Shown here: piece after piece, positions 1 through 9,100 of the stretch
Position numbering within the stretch: the stretch's first letter is position 1
Layout of the letters: the number at the start of each line of letters is the position of its first letter
NCBI GenBank assembly: GCA_002415785.1
Contig: DIAJ01000032.1
Coordinates: 1-46,540 of the forward strand
DNA from: Flavobacteriales bacterium UBA5081
Lineage (GTDB): Bacteria; Bacteroidota; Bacteroidia; Flavobacteriales_E; Vicingaceae
Length of the DNA: 46,540 bases
Reading direction: 5' to 3'
Made by a program: the position numbers and the translations under genes
Notes under the pieces: generated by a model
Database searches by the model: none
What the model was told of the DNA's origin: nothing
The model's input: the letters and a program-made list of their open reading frames with translations, nothing else

Positions 1-50
1 CCATTTAGGAGCGGAAGACTTAAATTAGGAAACAGGCCTAGATTTTTTTG

Positions 51-81
51 TTTACTTTTTTCATCAATGGAAAAAAGTAAA
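51..81. repeat. AT-rich 12-bp inverted repeat (hairpin)
   Basis: Two perfect 12-base arms (51-62 and 70-81) flank a 7-base loop. The arms are runs of T and A broken by AC/GT, so the RNA could form a hairpin on either strand. The rest of 1-278 holds no convincing gene. It may be the bidirectional terminator of a gene to the left or a dispersed intergenic repeat. Confidence 0.5.
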
Positions 82-278
82 GACAGAAAGATGAAAACAA
101 AATAGTTTAGTTATTTACTATTCAATTTAGCTAAATAAATGTATATTCATAATGATTAAAGAGAAAAGGCAATGAAATTCTCGATTCTCTGTACTCACAT
201 CTACCACAATTCATAACAAACACTTACACAAAAAAGCAGCTGCAGAGAAATTGCAAGGCTTTTGCCATTATCTCGAAA

Positions 279-1472
279 ATGAACTATCCGAAAATAATAT
301 TAAAGCCCAAGCGAAGCGCCTCCATTTCAAGAAAGCATCCTTGGGTTTTTTCAGGTGCTATTGCTAAAGTTATTCTTGAATCCGACAAGGAACTGAACGA
401 AGGTGATTGTGTATTGCTTTGCAATCATAATGAAGAGCCCTTAGCCAGTGGACATTTTGCCGATGGCAGCATTGCGGTGCGTATTTTGAGTTTTGAGGCC
501 AAAGAACTCAATCAAAACTTTTGGAATGATAAAATCCTAAAAGCCTACCAACTTCGTCTAAAGTTGGACTTAACAAGCAACACTTCCACTACAGCTTACC
601 GCTTAGTTCACGCAGAAGGCGACGGTTTGCCGGGACTAATTATTGATGTTTACGGAAATGTAGCAGTAGTTCAAGCACACAGCAAAGGAATGATAAACAG
701 CTTAACTGCAATTACTGAAGCTTTAAGACAATGCTTTGGCAATGAACTAAAAGCGGTTTACAACAAGAGTGAAAAAAGCCTGGCAGAAGAAAACGACATT
801 AAAGATGGCTATCTTTTTGGAGAGAGTGATTGCCCGCTTGTTGTAAAAGAATACGATAAAGAATTTAATGTAAACTGGATCGAAGGGCAAAAAACCGGAT
901 TCTTTTTAGATCAAAGAGAGAATCGAAAACTGTTAGGAAAGTATGCGGTTAAGCGTAAAGTTTTAAATACATTTTGCTACTCGGGAGGCTTTTCAATTTA
1001 TGCTCTTGCAGCCGGTGCTCAATTGGTTCATTCGGTAGACAGTTCAGCAAAAGCGATTGAACTATGCGAGCAGAATGTAGCATTATTAAAAGAGCAAACA
1101 GAAAAGCACAAAAGCTTTGTTCAAGATACCTTTAACTTTTTAAAGGAAAGCGAAAGCAGTTACGACTTAATCATTTTGGATCCTCCGGCTTACGCAAAGA
1201 ACATTAGAAGTAAACACAAGGCTGTTCAGGCGTACAGAAGGCTGAATGAAAAAGCTTTGCGCATGATTGAGCAGAATGGCATACTGTTTACTTTTTCCTG
1301 CAGTCAGGTAGTAGATCGCAAGCTTTTTGAAGATACCATCCGCGCAGCTGCGATAGATGCAGGAAGAAATGTAAAAGTCTTACATCACCTTTCTCAGCCG
1401 GCAGATCATCCGGTTTCCATTTTTCACCCTGAAGGTGAATACTTAAAAGGTTTGGTCTTATTTGTAGAATAA
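279..1472 (+). CDS. rlmI: Class I rRNA large subunit methyltransferase, RlmI/RlmK-like
   Basis: Likely an S-adenosylmethionine-dependent methyltransferase that makes 5-methylcytosine in 23S rRNA, as RlmI does. The N-terminal part (about residues 5-80, with KHPWVFSGAI) looks like a PUA RNA-binding domain. It is followed by the family's central region and a Rossmann methyltransferase domain. Motif I is near residues 228-240 (VLNTFCYSGGFSIYALAAGA). The catalytic loop DPPAYAK starts at D301, and an FSCSQ segment carrying the second conserved cysteine follows. The length of 397 aa is normal for the family. The stop codon is directly followed by the ATG of the MATE gene, so the two are probably co-transcribed. 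The exact target base is inferred from the family and is not certain. Confidence 0.88.
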   Translation: MNYPKIILKPKRSASISRKHPWVFSGAIAKVILESDKELNEGDCVLLCNHNEEPLASGHFADGSIAVRILSFEAKELNQNFWNDKILKAYQLRLKLDLTSNTSTTAYRLVHAEGDGLPGLIIDVYGNVAVVQAHSKGMINSLTAITEALRQCFGNELKAVYNKSEKSLAEENDIKDGYLFGESDCPLVVKEYDKEFNVNWIEGQKTGFFLDQRENRKLLGKYAVKRKVLNTFCYSGGFSIYALAAGAQLVHSVDSSAKAIELCEQNVALLKEQTEKHKSFVQDTFNFLKESESSYDLIILDPPAYAKNIRSKHKAVQAYRRLNEKALRMIEQNGILFTFSCSQVVDRKLFEDTIRAAAIDAGRNVKVLHHLSQPADHPVSIFHPEGEYLKGLVLFVE

Positions 1473-2804
1473 ATGCAGGCTAAAAACAGCTATAAAAGTA
1501 TTTGGAAAATATCTTTTCCAATCATCTTAAGTGGTGTTGCTCAAAACATTGTAAATGTAACTGACACCGCATTTCTCGGTCGCTTGGGAATTATTGAATT
1601 GGGTGCAGCCGGCAATGCAGGCATATTTTACTATGTACTCATGGTTTTCGGAATGGGATTTACCATTGGTACGCAAATAATTATAGGCAGAAGAAATGGA
1701 GAAGGTAACATAACAGCCATCGGCGGACTGTTCAACAATGGACTGTTTTTTCTTCTTCCTCTAGCGCTCTTACTTTTTTTGTTTATTCAAACATTGGCTC
1801 CGGCTATTTTAGCACAGCTAACCAACTCTACTGAAATACTTTCCGCTAGCTTAGAGTTTTTAAAGATGCGCAGCTTTGGAATTGGCTTTGCCTTCTTAAA
1901 CTTCTTGTTTATTGCTTTTTATACCGGTATCACACAAACTAAAGTACTCACCTACTCTACTTTTATACAAGCTACGGTAAATGTTATTTTCGACTATGCC
2001 TTAATTTTTGGAAACTTCGGATTGCCGGAAATGGGCGTAAAAGGAGCGGCTTTAGCTTCAGTAATATCAGAATTGGCGGCTTTAATCTACTTTTTTGCCT
2101 ATTCAAAAAAACGATTGTATTTCAAAAAGTATTTGCTCTTTTACCGCTTGCGCTTTGAAGGTAAAAAGCTATTGAAAATGCTAAAAGTTGCCTTTCCCGT
2201 AATGTTGCAAAACTTTATGGCACTTACTTCATGGCTGGCTTTCTTTATGATTATTGAGCAAATCGGCGAGGAAGAATTAGCCGTTTCTCACATTGTGCGA
2301 AGCATTTACATGGTTTTAATGATTCCGCTTTTTGGCTTCAGCTCAGCGACAAGTACCTTGGTTTCTAATTTAATTGGCAAGGGTAAAAAAGAAGAAGTAC
2401 TCAGTTTAGTCAAAAAAGTGGTCTACCTCAGTTTAGCCTGCACTGCTCTATTCTTGCCACTAATTCTCTTCTTTCCAAGGGAAGTTACCCTAATTTATAC
2501 TGACAACCTCAATTTACTCGATTCTTCAAAGAGTGTTCTATATGTCGTTTCTGCTTCCATGTTGTTTTTTAGTGCAGCTTACATTACTTTTTCTGCCGTA
2601 ACAGGAACCGGAAAAACACTTTATTCTCTAGCGATAGAATTTGTCAGCATTTTCATTTACCTCATTGGAGCTTATTTTATAGGAGTATATTTTAAGCAAG
2701 ACCTTTGGTTGGTTTGGTGCTCAGAGTTTATCTACTTTACTGTGATGGGAAGCTTAGCTGTCTTATATTTGAAGTTTGGAAATTGGAGGAATGCTAATAT
2801 TTAA
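1473..2804 (+). CDS. MATE family efflux transporter
   Basis: An inner-membrane multidrug/toxin exporter of the MATE family, normally driven by sodium or proton gradients. The protein has 443 aa with about twelve hydrophobic segments. The N-terminus (residues 8-40, SFPIILSGVAQNIVNVTDTA followed by FLGRLG) is the characteristic MATE start, and the halves look like a pseudo-repeat. The ATG begins right after the TAA of the upstream rRNA methyltransferase gene, with no spacer, so translation is probably coupled. The substrate cannot be read from the sequence. About 130 bases without a clear terminator separate it from fmt. Confidence 0.9.
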   Translation: MQAKNSYKSIWKISFPIILSGVAQNIVNVTDTAFLGRLGIIELGAAGNAGIFYYVLMVFGMGFTIGTQIIIGRRNGEGNITAIGGLFNNGLFFLLPLALLLFLFIQTLAPAILAQLTNSTEILSASLEFLKMRSFGIGFAFLNFLFIAFYTGITQTKVLTYSTFIQATVNVIFDYALIFGNFGLPEMGVKGAALASVISELAALIYFFAYSKKRLYFKKYLLFYRLRFEGKKLLKMLKVAFPVMLQNFMALTSWLAFFMIIEQIGEEELAVSHIVRSIYMVLMIPLFGFSSATSTLVSNLIGKGKKEEVLSLVKKVVYLSLACTALFLPLILFFPREVTLIYTDNLNLLDSSKSVLYVVSASMLFFSAAYITFSAVTGTGKTLYSLAIEFVSIFIYLIGAYFIGVYFKQDLWLVWCSEFIYFTVMGSLAVLYLKFGNWRNANI

Positions 2805-2936
2805 AATAATCCATAGCGCTTTGGGATTACATAGTTTAAAGTTAGATAAATTTTAAAAAGAATGAACAAAATAACTATGAGTAATGAATAGAGTGAATCT
2901 CAATACTCAAGTCTTATAGAAACTAAAATATCTGTA

Positions 2937-3893
2937 ATGAAAGATTTACGCATCATATTTATGGGAACCCCGGACTTTGCGGTGGAGAGTTTACGCCAAA
3001 TTCACAAATCAGGCAGAAAAGTAGTAGCTGTGGTTACTGCTCCCGATAAAAAAGCAGGAAGAGGTCAGAAAATTCAGCAATCGGCTGTAAAAAAATATGC
3101 TGAAGAGAACAAGCTACCGGTCTTGCAACCCACAAATTTAAAAAGTGAAGAATTTATCGCTGAATTAAAAGCCTTTCAAGCCGACATTCAAGTAGTTGTT
3201 GCATTTAGAATGCTACCCGAAGTGGTTTGGAATATGCCGGCTATGGGTACATTTAATTTACATGCTTCTCTATTGCCCAATTATAGAGGCGCAGCTCCCA
3301 TTAATTGGGCTGTAATTAATGGAGAAGAATACAGCGGAGTAACTACCTTTTTCTTAAAACATCAAATTGATACTGGCGATGTTATTCTGCAAGAAAAAGT
3401 AAAGTTAGCGCCAAGGGAAACCGCCGGAAGTTTACACGATAAACTAATGAATGTAGGAGGCAAATTAGTCATCAAAACTTTTGATTTGATTGAATCGGGT
3501 GATTACGAATTAAAATCACAAGACCAATTAATTGACTCTAATAGTCCAATAAATGAAGCTCCAAAAATTTTTAGAGAGGACTGTGAGATTCAATGGCATA
3601 AAAGTGCGGAGGAAGTTGATCGTTTAATCAGAGGGTTGAGTCCTTACCCGGCAGCATGGACGTCGATCAAAAGTTTGTCTAACGGCAAAAAGCTAAACCT
3701 CAAAATATTTAAAGCAAAACCAACTGAAATTCAATCCAAATCTAAAGAGATAAAAATAATTGACCGTAAACTGCACATTGGCACGAAGGATTATTTTTTA
3801 GAAATTGAAGAACTTCAGTTAGAGGGTAAAAAACGAATGACAGCTAGCTCTTTACTCAATGGTTTTTCCTTCAACGATCAAGAAATTGACTAA
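2937..3893 (+). CDS. fmt: Methionyl-tRNA formyltransferase
   Basis: Transfers the formyl group of 10-formyltetrahydrofolate to methionyl-initiator tRNA in the cytoplasm. The N-terminus (IIFMGTPDFAVESL) and the catalytic signature around H109 (HASLLPNYRGAAPINWAV) are diagnostic. The nearby GDV in DTGDVILQEK is the conserved acid loop. A C-terminal OB-fold-like domain (about 205-318) includes RLIRGLSPYPAAWT. At 318 aa the length matches the family. The gene sits alone between the MATE gene and hupB. No def (peptide deformylase) gene lies next to it, as it does in many bacteria. Confidence 0.97.
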   Translation: MKDLRIIFMGTPDFAVESLRQIHKSGRKVVAVVTAPDKKAGRGQKIQQSAVKKYAEENKLPVLQPTNLKSEEFIAELKAFQADIQVVVAFRMLPEVVWNMPAMGTFNLHASLLPNYRGAAPINWAVINGEEYSGVTTFFLKHQIDTGDVILQEKVKLAPRETAGSLHDKLMNVGGKLVIKTFDLIESGDYELKSQDQLIDSNSPINEAPKIFREDCEIQWHKSAEEVDRLIRGLSPYPAAWTSIKSLSNGKKLNLKIFKAKPTEIQSKSKEIKIIDRKLHIGTKDYFLEIEELQLEGKKRMTASSLLNGFSFNDQEID

Positions 3894-4077
3894 AAATAGG
3901 CTTTAGAGGCATTTTTTCCCTTCCAATTTTTACAGTTTCAATTATTTTAAAGGGTAAAAAAAGTAGAAAATTTTCCTCAATCGCATCTAGTTGAACTACT
4001 TTACAGTAGAAAACAACCGCAGTTATTAACAATCAACCGTACTTTTCAACAAAATGCAGTCTTTTTTTCCGAAATCC

Positions 4078-4107
4078 TTGCACCGCTTGAGTTTTACTCT
4101 ATATTTG
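4078..4107 (+). promoter_or_regulatory. Bacteroidota-type promoter of the HU gene
   Basis: TTG at 4078-4080 is separated by 19 bases from TATATTTG at 4100-4107, a full match to the -33/-7 consensus. The start site should fall near 4112, giving a leader of about 50 bases. A small inverted repeat GCTTCA-T-TGAAGC (4113-4125) would lie at the very 5' end of the mRNA. Confidence 0.75.
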
Positions 4108-4161
4108 TAGTCGCTTCATTGAAGCAATTAAATTAATTTTTTAACCAAAAATTTTTACAAA

Positions 4162-4434
4162 ATGAACAAATCTGAATTAATCGATTCGATCGCGGATGGC
4201 GCAAACTTATCAAAAGCGGATGCAAAAAGAGCATTAGAAGCATTTTTAGATTCAACAGGATCTGCCTTAAAAAAAGGTGACAAAGTTGCTCTAGTAGGTT
4301 TCGGTACTTTCTCTGTATCAAAAAGAAACGCTAGAAAAGGAAGAAACCCACAAACCGGTAAAGAAATCAACATTCCTGCAAAAAATGTTGTAAAATTCAA
4401 AGCAGGTAGCGAGCTTTCTGATAAAGTAAAGTAA
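4162..4434 (+). CDS. HU family DNA-binding protein
   Basis: A nucleoid protein that binds and bends DNA as a dimer. The 90-aa length is standard. The sequence has the family helix region (residues 1-38), then GFGTFSVSKRNARKGRNPQTG, the hallmark HU segment leading into the beta-arm. NIPAKNVVKFKAG follows at the C-terminus. It has its own strong promoter and leader and is followed at once by a strong terminator, so it is a single-gene transcript, fitting an abundant protein. Whether it is the main HU or one of several paralogues cannot be told. Confidence 0.97.
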   Translation: MNKSELIDSIADGANLSKADAKRALEAFLDSTGSALKKGDKVALVGFGTFSVSKRNARKGRNPQTGKEINIPAKNVVKFKAGSELSDKVK

Positions 4435-4456
4435 GTTAATCAAAAGCTAAAAAAAT

Positions 4457-4488
4457 GCCGTGTAGACTCTGTCTGCACGGCTTTTTTT
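4457..4488 (+). terminator. Rho-independent terminator of the HU gene
   Basis: GC-rich arms of 11 bases (4457-4467 and 4471-4481, GCCGTGTAGAC / GTCTGCACGGC, with one T.G wobble) and a 3-base loop are followed by seven T. Confidence 0.9.
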
Positions 4489-4539
4489 GTTTTAAAAACG
4501 CAATCAATACTTTCTACTTAGACAAGCGGTAAAATTTTA

Positions 4540-4547
4540 TATATTTG
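4540..4547 (+). promoter_or_regulatory. -7 box of the bTHX gene
   Basis: TATATTTG at 4540-4547 matches TAnnTTTG, 29 bases before the ATG. No clear TTG is seen at the expected -33 distance, so this is moderate evidence. Confidence 0.5.
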
Positions 4548-4576
4548 TTATTCAATAAAATTATATAAATAATATT

Positions 4577-4909
4577 ATGGGAAAAGGAGACATTAAAACA
4601 AAAAAGGGAAAACGAGCTGCAGGTTCTTATGGTGTAACAAGACCGAGAAAAGTGGAAAAGAAAAACGATTATGTGGCCAAACCTCCCAAAGCAAAAGCTG
4701 AAACTCCTGAAAAGAAAGAGAGCAAAAGCACAGCGAAAAAAGCAACTACTTCTAAAAAAACGACTACAAAAAAAGCAAGTACTAGCAACGAAACTAAAAA
4801 GTCGACCACAGCTAAGAAAGCTACTGCTACCAAGAAATCAACAACTGCAAAGAAAACAACGACAAAAAAGAGTCCTGCAAAAAAGACAACTAAAAAGAAA
4901 GAGGATTAA
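4577..4909 (+). CDS. Small ribosomal subunit protein bTHX with histone H1-like lysine-rich tail
   Basis: The first ~26 residues (MGKGDIKTKKGKRAAGSYGV then TRPRK) fit the bTHX family, a tiny basic peptide that sits in the head of the 30S subunit. The usual family member stops soon after this point. Here about 80 further residues follow, built almost only of K, T, A and S in the repeating style AKKATTSKKTTTKK, ending KKTTKKKED. This composition resembles bacterial histone H1-like proteins. The protein is therefore either an extended bTHX or a DNA/RNA-binding chimera. It lies just after the HU gene, with its own likely promoter and a strong terminator downstream. The bTHX match is seen directly. 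A nucleic-acid-binding role for the tail is inferred. Confidence 0.8.
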   Translation: MGKGDIKTKKGKRAAGSYGVTRPRKVEKKNDYVAKPPKAKAETPEKKESKSTAKKATTSKKTTTKKASTSNETKKSTTAKKATATKKSTTAKKTTTKKSPAKKTTKKKED

Positions 4910-4934
4910 CACCTATTTAACTAACTACCAAAAT

Positions 4935-4960
4935 AAAAGCCACTCAAATGAGTGGCTTTT
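4935..4960. terminator. Bidirectional terminator between bTHX and the M48 protease gene
   Basis: A perfect 12-base inverted repeat (4935-4946 and 4949-4960, AAAAGCCACTCA / TGAGTGGCTTTT) lies between two convergent genes. It carries an A tract on one side and a T tract on the other, so it can serve both strands. Confidence 0.88.
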
Positions 4961-4986
4961 TAGATTTCTAAATATCTACTTATCAA

Positions 4987-5781
4987 TTACTTCTTCGCAT
5001 ACTTCCTCGCTTCGGGCAAATAATCTAATATATCTTGAATTCTACGTTCATCGCTTGGGTGCGTACTCATAAATTCCGGGGGTGCTTGTCCATTTTTGTT
5101 AGCTGACATTCTCTTCCAAAAATCTGCTGCAACAGCAGGATCATAACCTGCCATAGCCATAAACACTAAACCCATTTTATCGGCTTCTGTTTCATGCATT
5201 CTTGAGTATTTTAAAACACCCAATTGCGAACCGATCCCATAAGAGGCTAAAAATAAGTTTTGAGCTGTTTCAGGTTTTTCTTGCAATAAAACAGATAGCG
5301 CCATTCCACCTGCTTGAACGGATAATTGCTGACTCATACGCTCATTTCCATGGCGTGCAATTGCATGAGCAATTTCATGTCCCATTACGGTGGCTATCCC
5401 ATCTTCCCCATCACAAATTGGTAAAATTCCAGTGTAAAACATTACTTTTCCTCCCGGCATACACCAAGCATTAACCGTTTGCTGATCGGCTACGTGAAAC
5501 TCCCAATCAAACTCTTTTAGGCGATCTTTCATTCCATTTTCCATCATAAACTGATTAGCAGCCGCTGAAAGCTTCTCTCCTATATTCCTTACTAATTGTA
5601 CCCTCGGATCCGTATCCGGCAAAGGTGGTGTTTCTTTTTTTACTTGTTCATATTGAGAGTGGCTCATACTCTGAAGCTCAGAAGTTGGCATTAACTTTAA
5701 TTGTTTTCTTCCGGTAATTGGCACAGTTGTACACTGAGCTAAAAATGCAGCTACTGCAAGGACTATGAAACCTTTTTTCAT
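4987..5781 (-). CDS. M48 family metallopeptidase, probable lipoprotein
   Basis: A zinc endopeptidase of the Oma1/BepA-like M48 group, which typically works in the periplasm or at the outer membrane on misfolded proteins. The zinc motif is GHEIAHAIARH (H135, E136, H139), and the likely third ligand lies in MHETEADKMG further on. The N-terminus is a short hydrophobic signal ending FLAQC17, then TTVPITGRKQL, the usual start of mature family members. The lipobox has Q before the cysteine, which is unusual, so lipidation is likely but not certain. The gene has its own promoter (5799-5826) and converges on bTHX. The length of 264 aa is normal for the family without a TPR tail. Confidence 0.93.
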   Translation of the reverse strand: MKKGFIVLAVAAFLAQCTTVPITGRKQLKLMPTSELQSMSHSQYEQVKKETPPLPDTDPRVQLVRNIGEKLSAAANQFMMENGMKDRLKEFDWEFHVADQQTVNAWCMPGGKVMFYTGILPICDGEDGIATVMGHEIAHAIARHGNERMSQQLSVQAGGMALSVLLQEKPETAQNLFLASYGIGSQLGVLKYSRMHETEADKMGLVFMAMAGYDPAVAADFWKRMSANKNGQAPPEFMSTHPSDERRIQDILDYLPEARKYAKK

Positions 5782-5798
5782 CTATTATAATTTTAAAG

Positions 5799-5826
5799 CA
5801 AAAGTAATAATATAGTACTTATTCAA
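5799..5826 (-). promoter_or_regulatory. Bacteroidota-type promoter of the M48 protease gene
   Basis: On the minus strand TTG (5824-5826) is followed after 17 bases by TACTTTTG (5799-5806), a full consensus match 17 bases before the ATG. The -33 element lies just behind the clpS stop codon. Confidence 0.7.
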
Positions 5827-5828
5827 AT

Positions 5829-6098
5829 CTATTTAATTTCTGCTGAGAGCTGCTCCTCTTGCAAAGCCAACATCATAGGGACTAACTTCTTGTAATTCCC
5901 CTGCTTAATAGTGCACTTTCCTTTATAATGCACAATGTATGCACATTGCTCAGCTTGTTGAGTAGAATGAGAACAAATCTTAACCAAGCAATTAATAACA
6001 TGATCAAATGTATTTACATCATCATTATGAAGAATTAATTCATGCTCGCTTGTTAGTACTTCCTTGAGTTTTACTTGATCCTGCTCTTTCGTTTCCAT
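5829..6098 (-). CDS. clpS: ATP-dependent Clp protease adaptor ClpS
   Basis: The adaptor that delivers N-degron substrates to the ClpA/ClpC unfoldase. The core ELILHNDDVNTFDHVINCLV is the family signature. It contains the N-degron-binding residues of the NDD loop, and the remaining helices end in MMLALQEEQL. I chose the ATG at 6098 (89 aa). A longer reading to 6146 overlaps the upstream SPOR-protein gene and adds an unrelated MRQHVCRIV stretch. The start at 6098 has a near-consensus -7 box TTACTTTG (6103-6110) exactly four bases upstream. No clpA or clpP gene is nearby. The C-terminal half shows extra cysteines (CSHSTQQAEQCAY) but is otherwise ordinary. Confidence 0.92.
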   Translation of the reverse strand: METKEQDQVKLKEVLTSEHELILHNDDVNTFDHVINCLVKICSHSTQQAEQCAYIVHYKGKCTIKQGNYKKLVPMMLALQEEQLSAEIK

Positions 6099-6117
6099 AC
6101 TACAAAGTAAGTGAATT

Positions 6118-9100
6118 TTAACGATTCTGCAAACGTGCTGCCTCATTTAGCGTAATCCGCTTACCTTGGTAGTAAGCCGTTACAAATGCATCTTTTATAA
6201 CTTCACTAATTCTAGCTTTCGCCTCCTCTGCTTCTTGAGCAGTACGATAAACACCTGAATTATAGCGACGCATGCCGTTTGAAAGTAAAACTACATTTAA
6301 AGGTTCGTATTCGCTAAATGTTCCTGCTTCAAGCGGCTTAGAGAATACGCCAATTTGTACAGTAAAGAAAACACCCTCAATGGCTTCAACTTTTATCCTA
6401 CCTTGTTCGTCCTTCTCATTAGCAGCTATTGGGGCTTCTTCTGTTTCATCAGCTAGATTAAACTCATCATTAACTGTAGCTGAAGATAAATTATTTTCAA
6501 TTTCTCTCGCTCTTGATACACCAATACGCTCTCCATTATAAAAAGCCACTACAAAGGCATCTCTATAGCCTAAATCTCTAATTTGATCTCTAGCTGAATT
6601 GGCATCATTTTCACGATTAAAAAAACCTGCTGTGTAACGAGTAATGCCATTAGGTCCTTCTTGTGCTGACAAAGGAGCAAAGCCCTTAAACATGTCCTGC
6701 GGAATAGGGTTTCTAAATGCACCTACTTGTACTTTGTAGACTAAGCCTTCCGGTAAATCCTCTTTATTTACTCTAGGGATTGGATTTTCTCTATTGTAAA
6801 CAGAAGTTGGCTGATTTAATCGATTAAATATTGAAGTTTCCAACTTTCTAGGAATTTGCTCAATATTAACAATCGAACGAAGTTCATTAGTCGGTTCAGC
6901 TTCTTCAGTCTTTTCAATCGGACTCTCAATTGTTTCTTCAATGATTTCATCTGTTGAGTCCTCAACTTGGTCTTCTTCCGGTGTATCACTTTCAATTAAA
7001 TCAGACTCTTCATTTCGAACATCATCTGCTATCTCCTCTGACTGCTCTTGAACATCCTCATCAATCCCATTTATTTCCTCTACCTCTGCTTTAGTTGTCA
7101 CTTCAGTTTCTTCAGCTGCCTGATCATCCTCTATAATTGTGTCAGCAGTAATAGCTAAATCCTCATCACTCTCACTCCTACTCTCACTCTCGCTCTCGCT
7201 CCCATCCGTATTAACTAACTCTTCTCGAGCTACAGTTTGTTCTTTTTGCTCTTCAACATCAGCACCAAGCTCACTCTGGTCATTCTCTGAACCTTTGGCT
7301 TCAACCCTTGCAACTAAATCCTCATCTATTGGCTCATCAATATTCTTAGCAGCTAAGCTAACAACGGCTTTTCTCTCAAATTCATCTAGTTCCGCCAACT
7401 GACGATTTAACTTTCGATCAGACTCTTGAATTAAGTAATTTCTCACTCTCGTAATCTTATTAATTGAATCTATACTTTTTGACATAGATTCCGCTTTTTG
7501 CTCTAAAACTATTGCTTCTTTGATAAATCTTTCTGTCTGTTCTAAAGATTCATTCTTTGCTGCTTCTTTTCTTAATTCCTGAGCATCTATCTTTAATTGA
7601 AGCTGCTCTTTTTGTATTTCAAGTGCTTTCTCATATTCCACTTGAGCTGACTTTTTCAATTGTTTATTCTCTTTAGCTTCTTGTAAGTACTGAACATAAG
7701 CATTAGACTGCATAATTTGCTCAGCTTTACTTTCTTCCACTTGAATCGTATCTATATCAACTTTAACTGAGGACTTAAGCGGTGTTTGTATTCCTTTTCC
7801 TAGGTAGTCGCCAGTTTTACCGTCAACAATCCCTCTTTCAATTTGTGCTTCTCTTTGGTAGTATACATTCGCTTGCTTTTCCAATCGGTCTGCTTCATTT
7901 CTAATGGTCTCTACTTCTGCTAACAGCTCATCTCTTTCACTACCAACCGGCAGTTTTTCAGCCTCTAATTGAATTGAATCAGCTTTTGCTTGTATTCGAC
8001 CTGCTTTTAACTGAATTTCATCTCCTTTATCCTTGGCAATTTCAGCACTTGAAATTTTCAATACCTCAGGATCCATGATGGACTGTATAAATGTTCCATT
8101 TTGAGGTAGTTCTCCTACAAACTTCTCACTTTTTGCAAACTCATCATCAACCAAATCCAATAATTCTAGCGCTTCTCTTTGCTTATTTATGGCCATCATT
8201 TCATAGTCATAAGCTTTTTGCAATGCCACTTCTTGTCTAGAAAATCGATCATTTGGGTTAATAGTAGCTCTCACCTCTGCAGCCTGAGCAAAATAAACTT
8301 CCGCTTCTTCTGCTAAAAGGTTTGCCATATCCAAGTTATCCGACTCAAAGTCCTGGCTATATTTATTGGCATTTAAAAGTGTTTTTGAGTTACTGAAATA
8401 CTCTTTGCTGTTTACTTCTTTAAACTTTGTAGCCGCTTGCAATAGTTTATCTTCAGATGCTTTCTTAAATGCATTGGCGTCTTCAAAGGCTTTAGTTCGT
8501 TCCTCTACAGTTGGTAATGAGTATGCTGCTTCCTGAGCTTGTTCCGCCTTTTGTGCTAAACCAGAAGCTTCATAAAGCGACTTTTTAAGTTCACTTAGTT
8601 CACTCCTTGCCTCTTCATTTGTATATGTATATTTTTTCTCAAAATTTAAAGTGGTAAAGTCATCATTAATCTCCGAATCCGCATCTACTGATGAGACATC
8701 AATATTAGACTGAACTTTACTTTCAGATGGGTTCGTATTTTCTGTTATTGTCTCAGAACCTTTTTCTTCTTCCGTCGAAGTTCCTTTTACCAATTCTTGC
8801 TTTGAACTTAATCTATTCTTTCTCTGCTCATTAATTTCCTTTTGTTGGAGTATTTGATCAATTTCATTTTGCAAACTCAATATTTCACTTTCTGATTCCG
8901 TTTGAGTTAGTCGACTTTCCTTTTGAATCATTTGTCGATCCAATTCCTCATTCCATTTTTCTAAAGAAGTGATTGCAGATTCATTACTCACTTCTTTCGC
9001 TTGAAGAAACTGTTCTTCATACTCTTCATTTATTGACTCAACTGTTGAATTAGTTTCACTTAAACTCTGTCCTTCTTCTCGCTCACTTTCCTCTTCAGCT

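Noticed and set aside
171..215. 14-codon frame starting ATG before the rRNA methyltransferase gene
   Set aside because: Too short, no promoter box and no recognisable leader-peptide features.
4133..4400. Minus-strand open frames across the HU gene
   Set aside because: They are antisense to a certain HU gene with its own promoter and terminator and have no recognisable domain.
4671..5072. Plus-strand frame inside and after the bTHX gene
   Set aside because: It is an out-of-frame reading of the Lys-codon-rich tail and runs through the shared terminator into the M48 gene.
6099..6146. N-terminal extension of ClpS
   Set aside because: It overlaps the end of the upstream gene, adds an unrelated sequence, and would place the -7 box at 6103-6110 inside the gene.
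7139..7402. Plus-strand Ser/Leu-rich frame
   Set aside because: It is the antisense shadow of the acidic Ser-Glu region of the giant SPOR-type protein.
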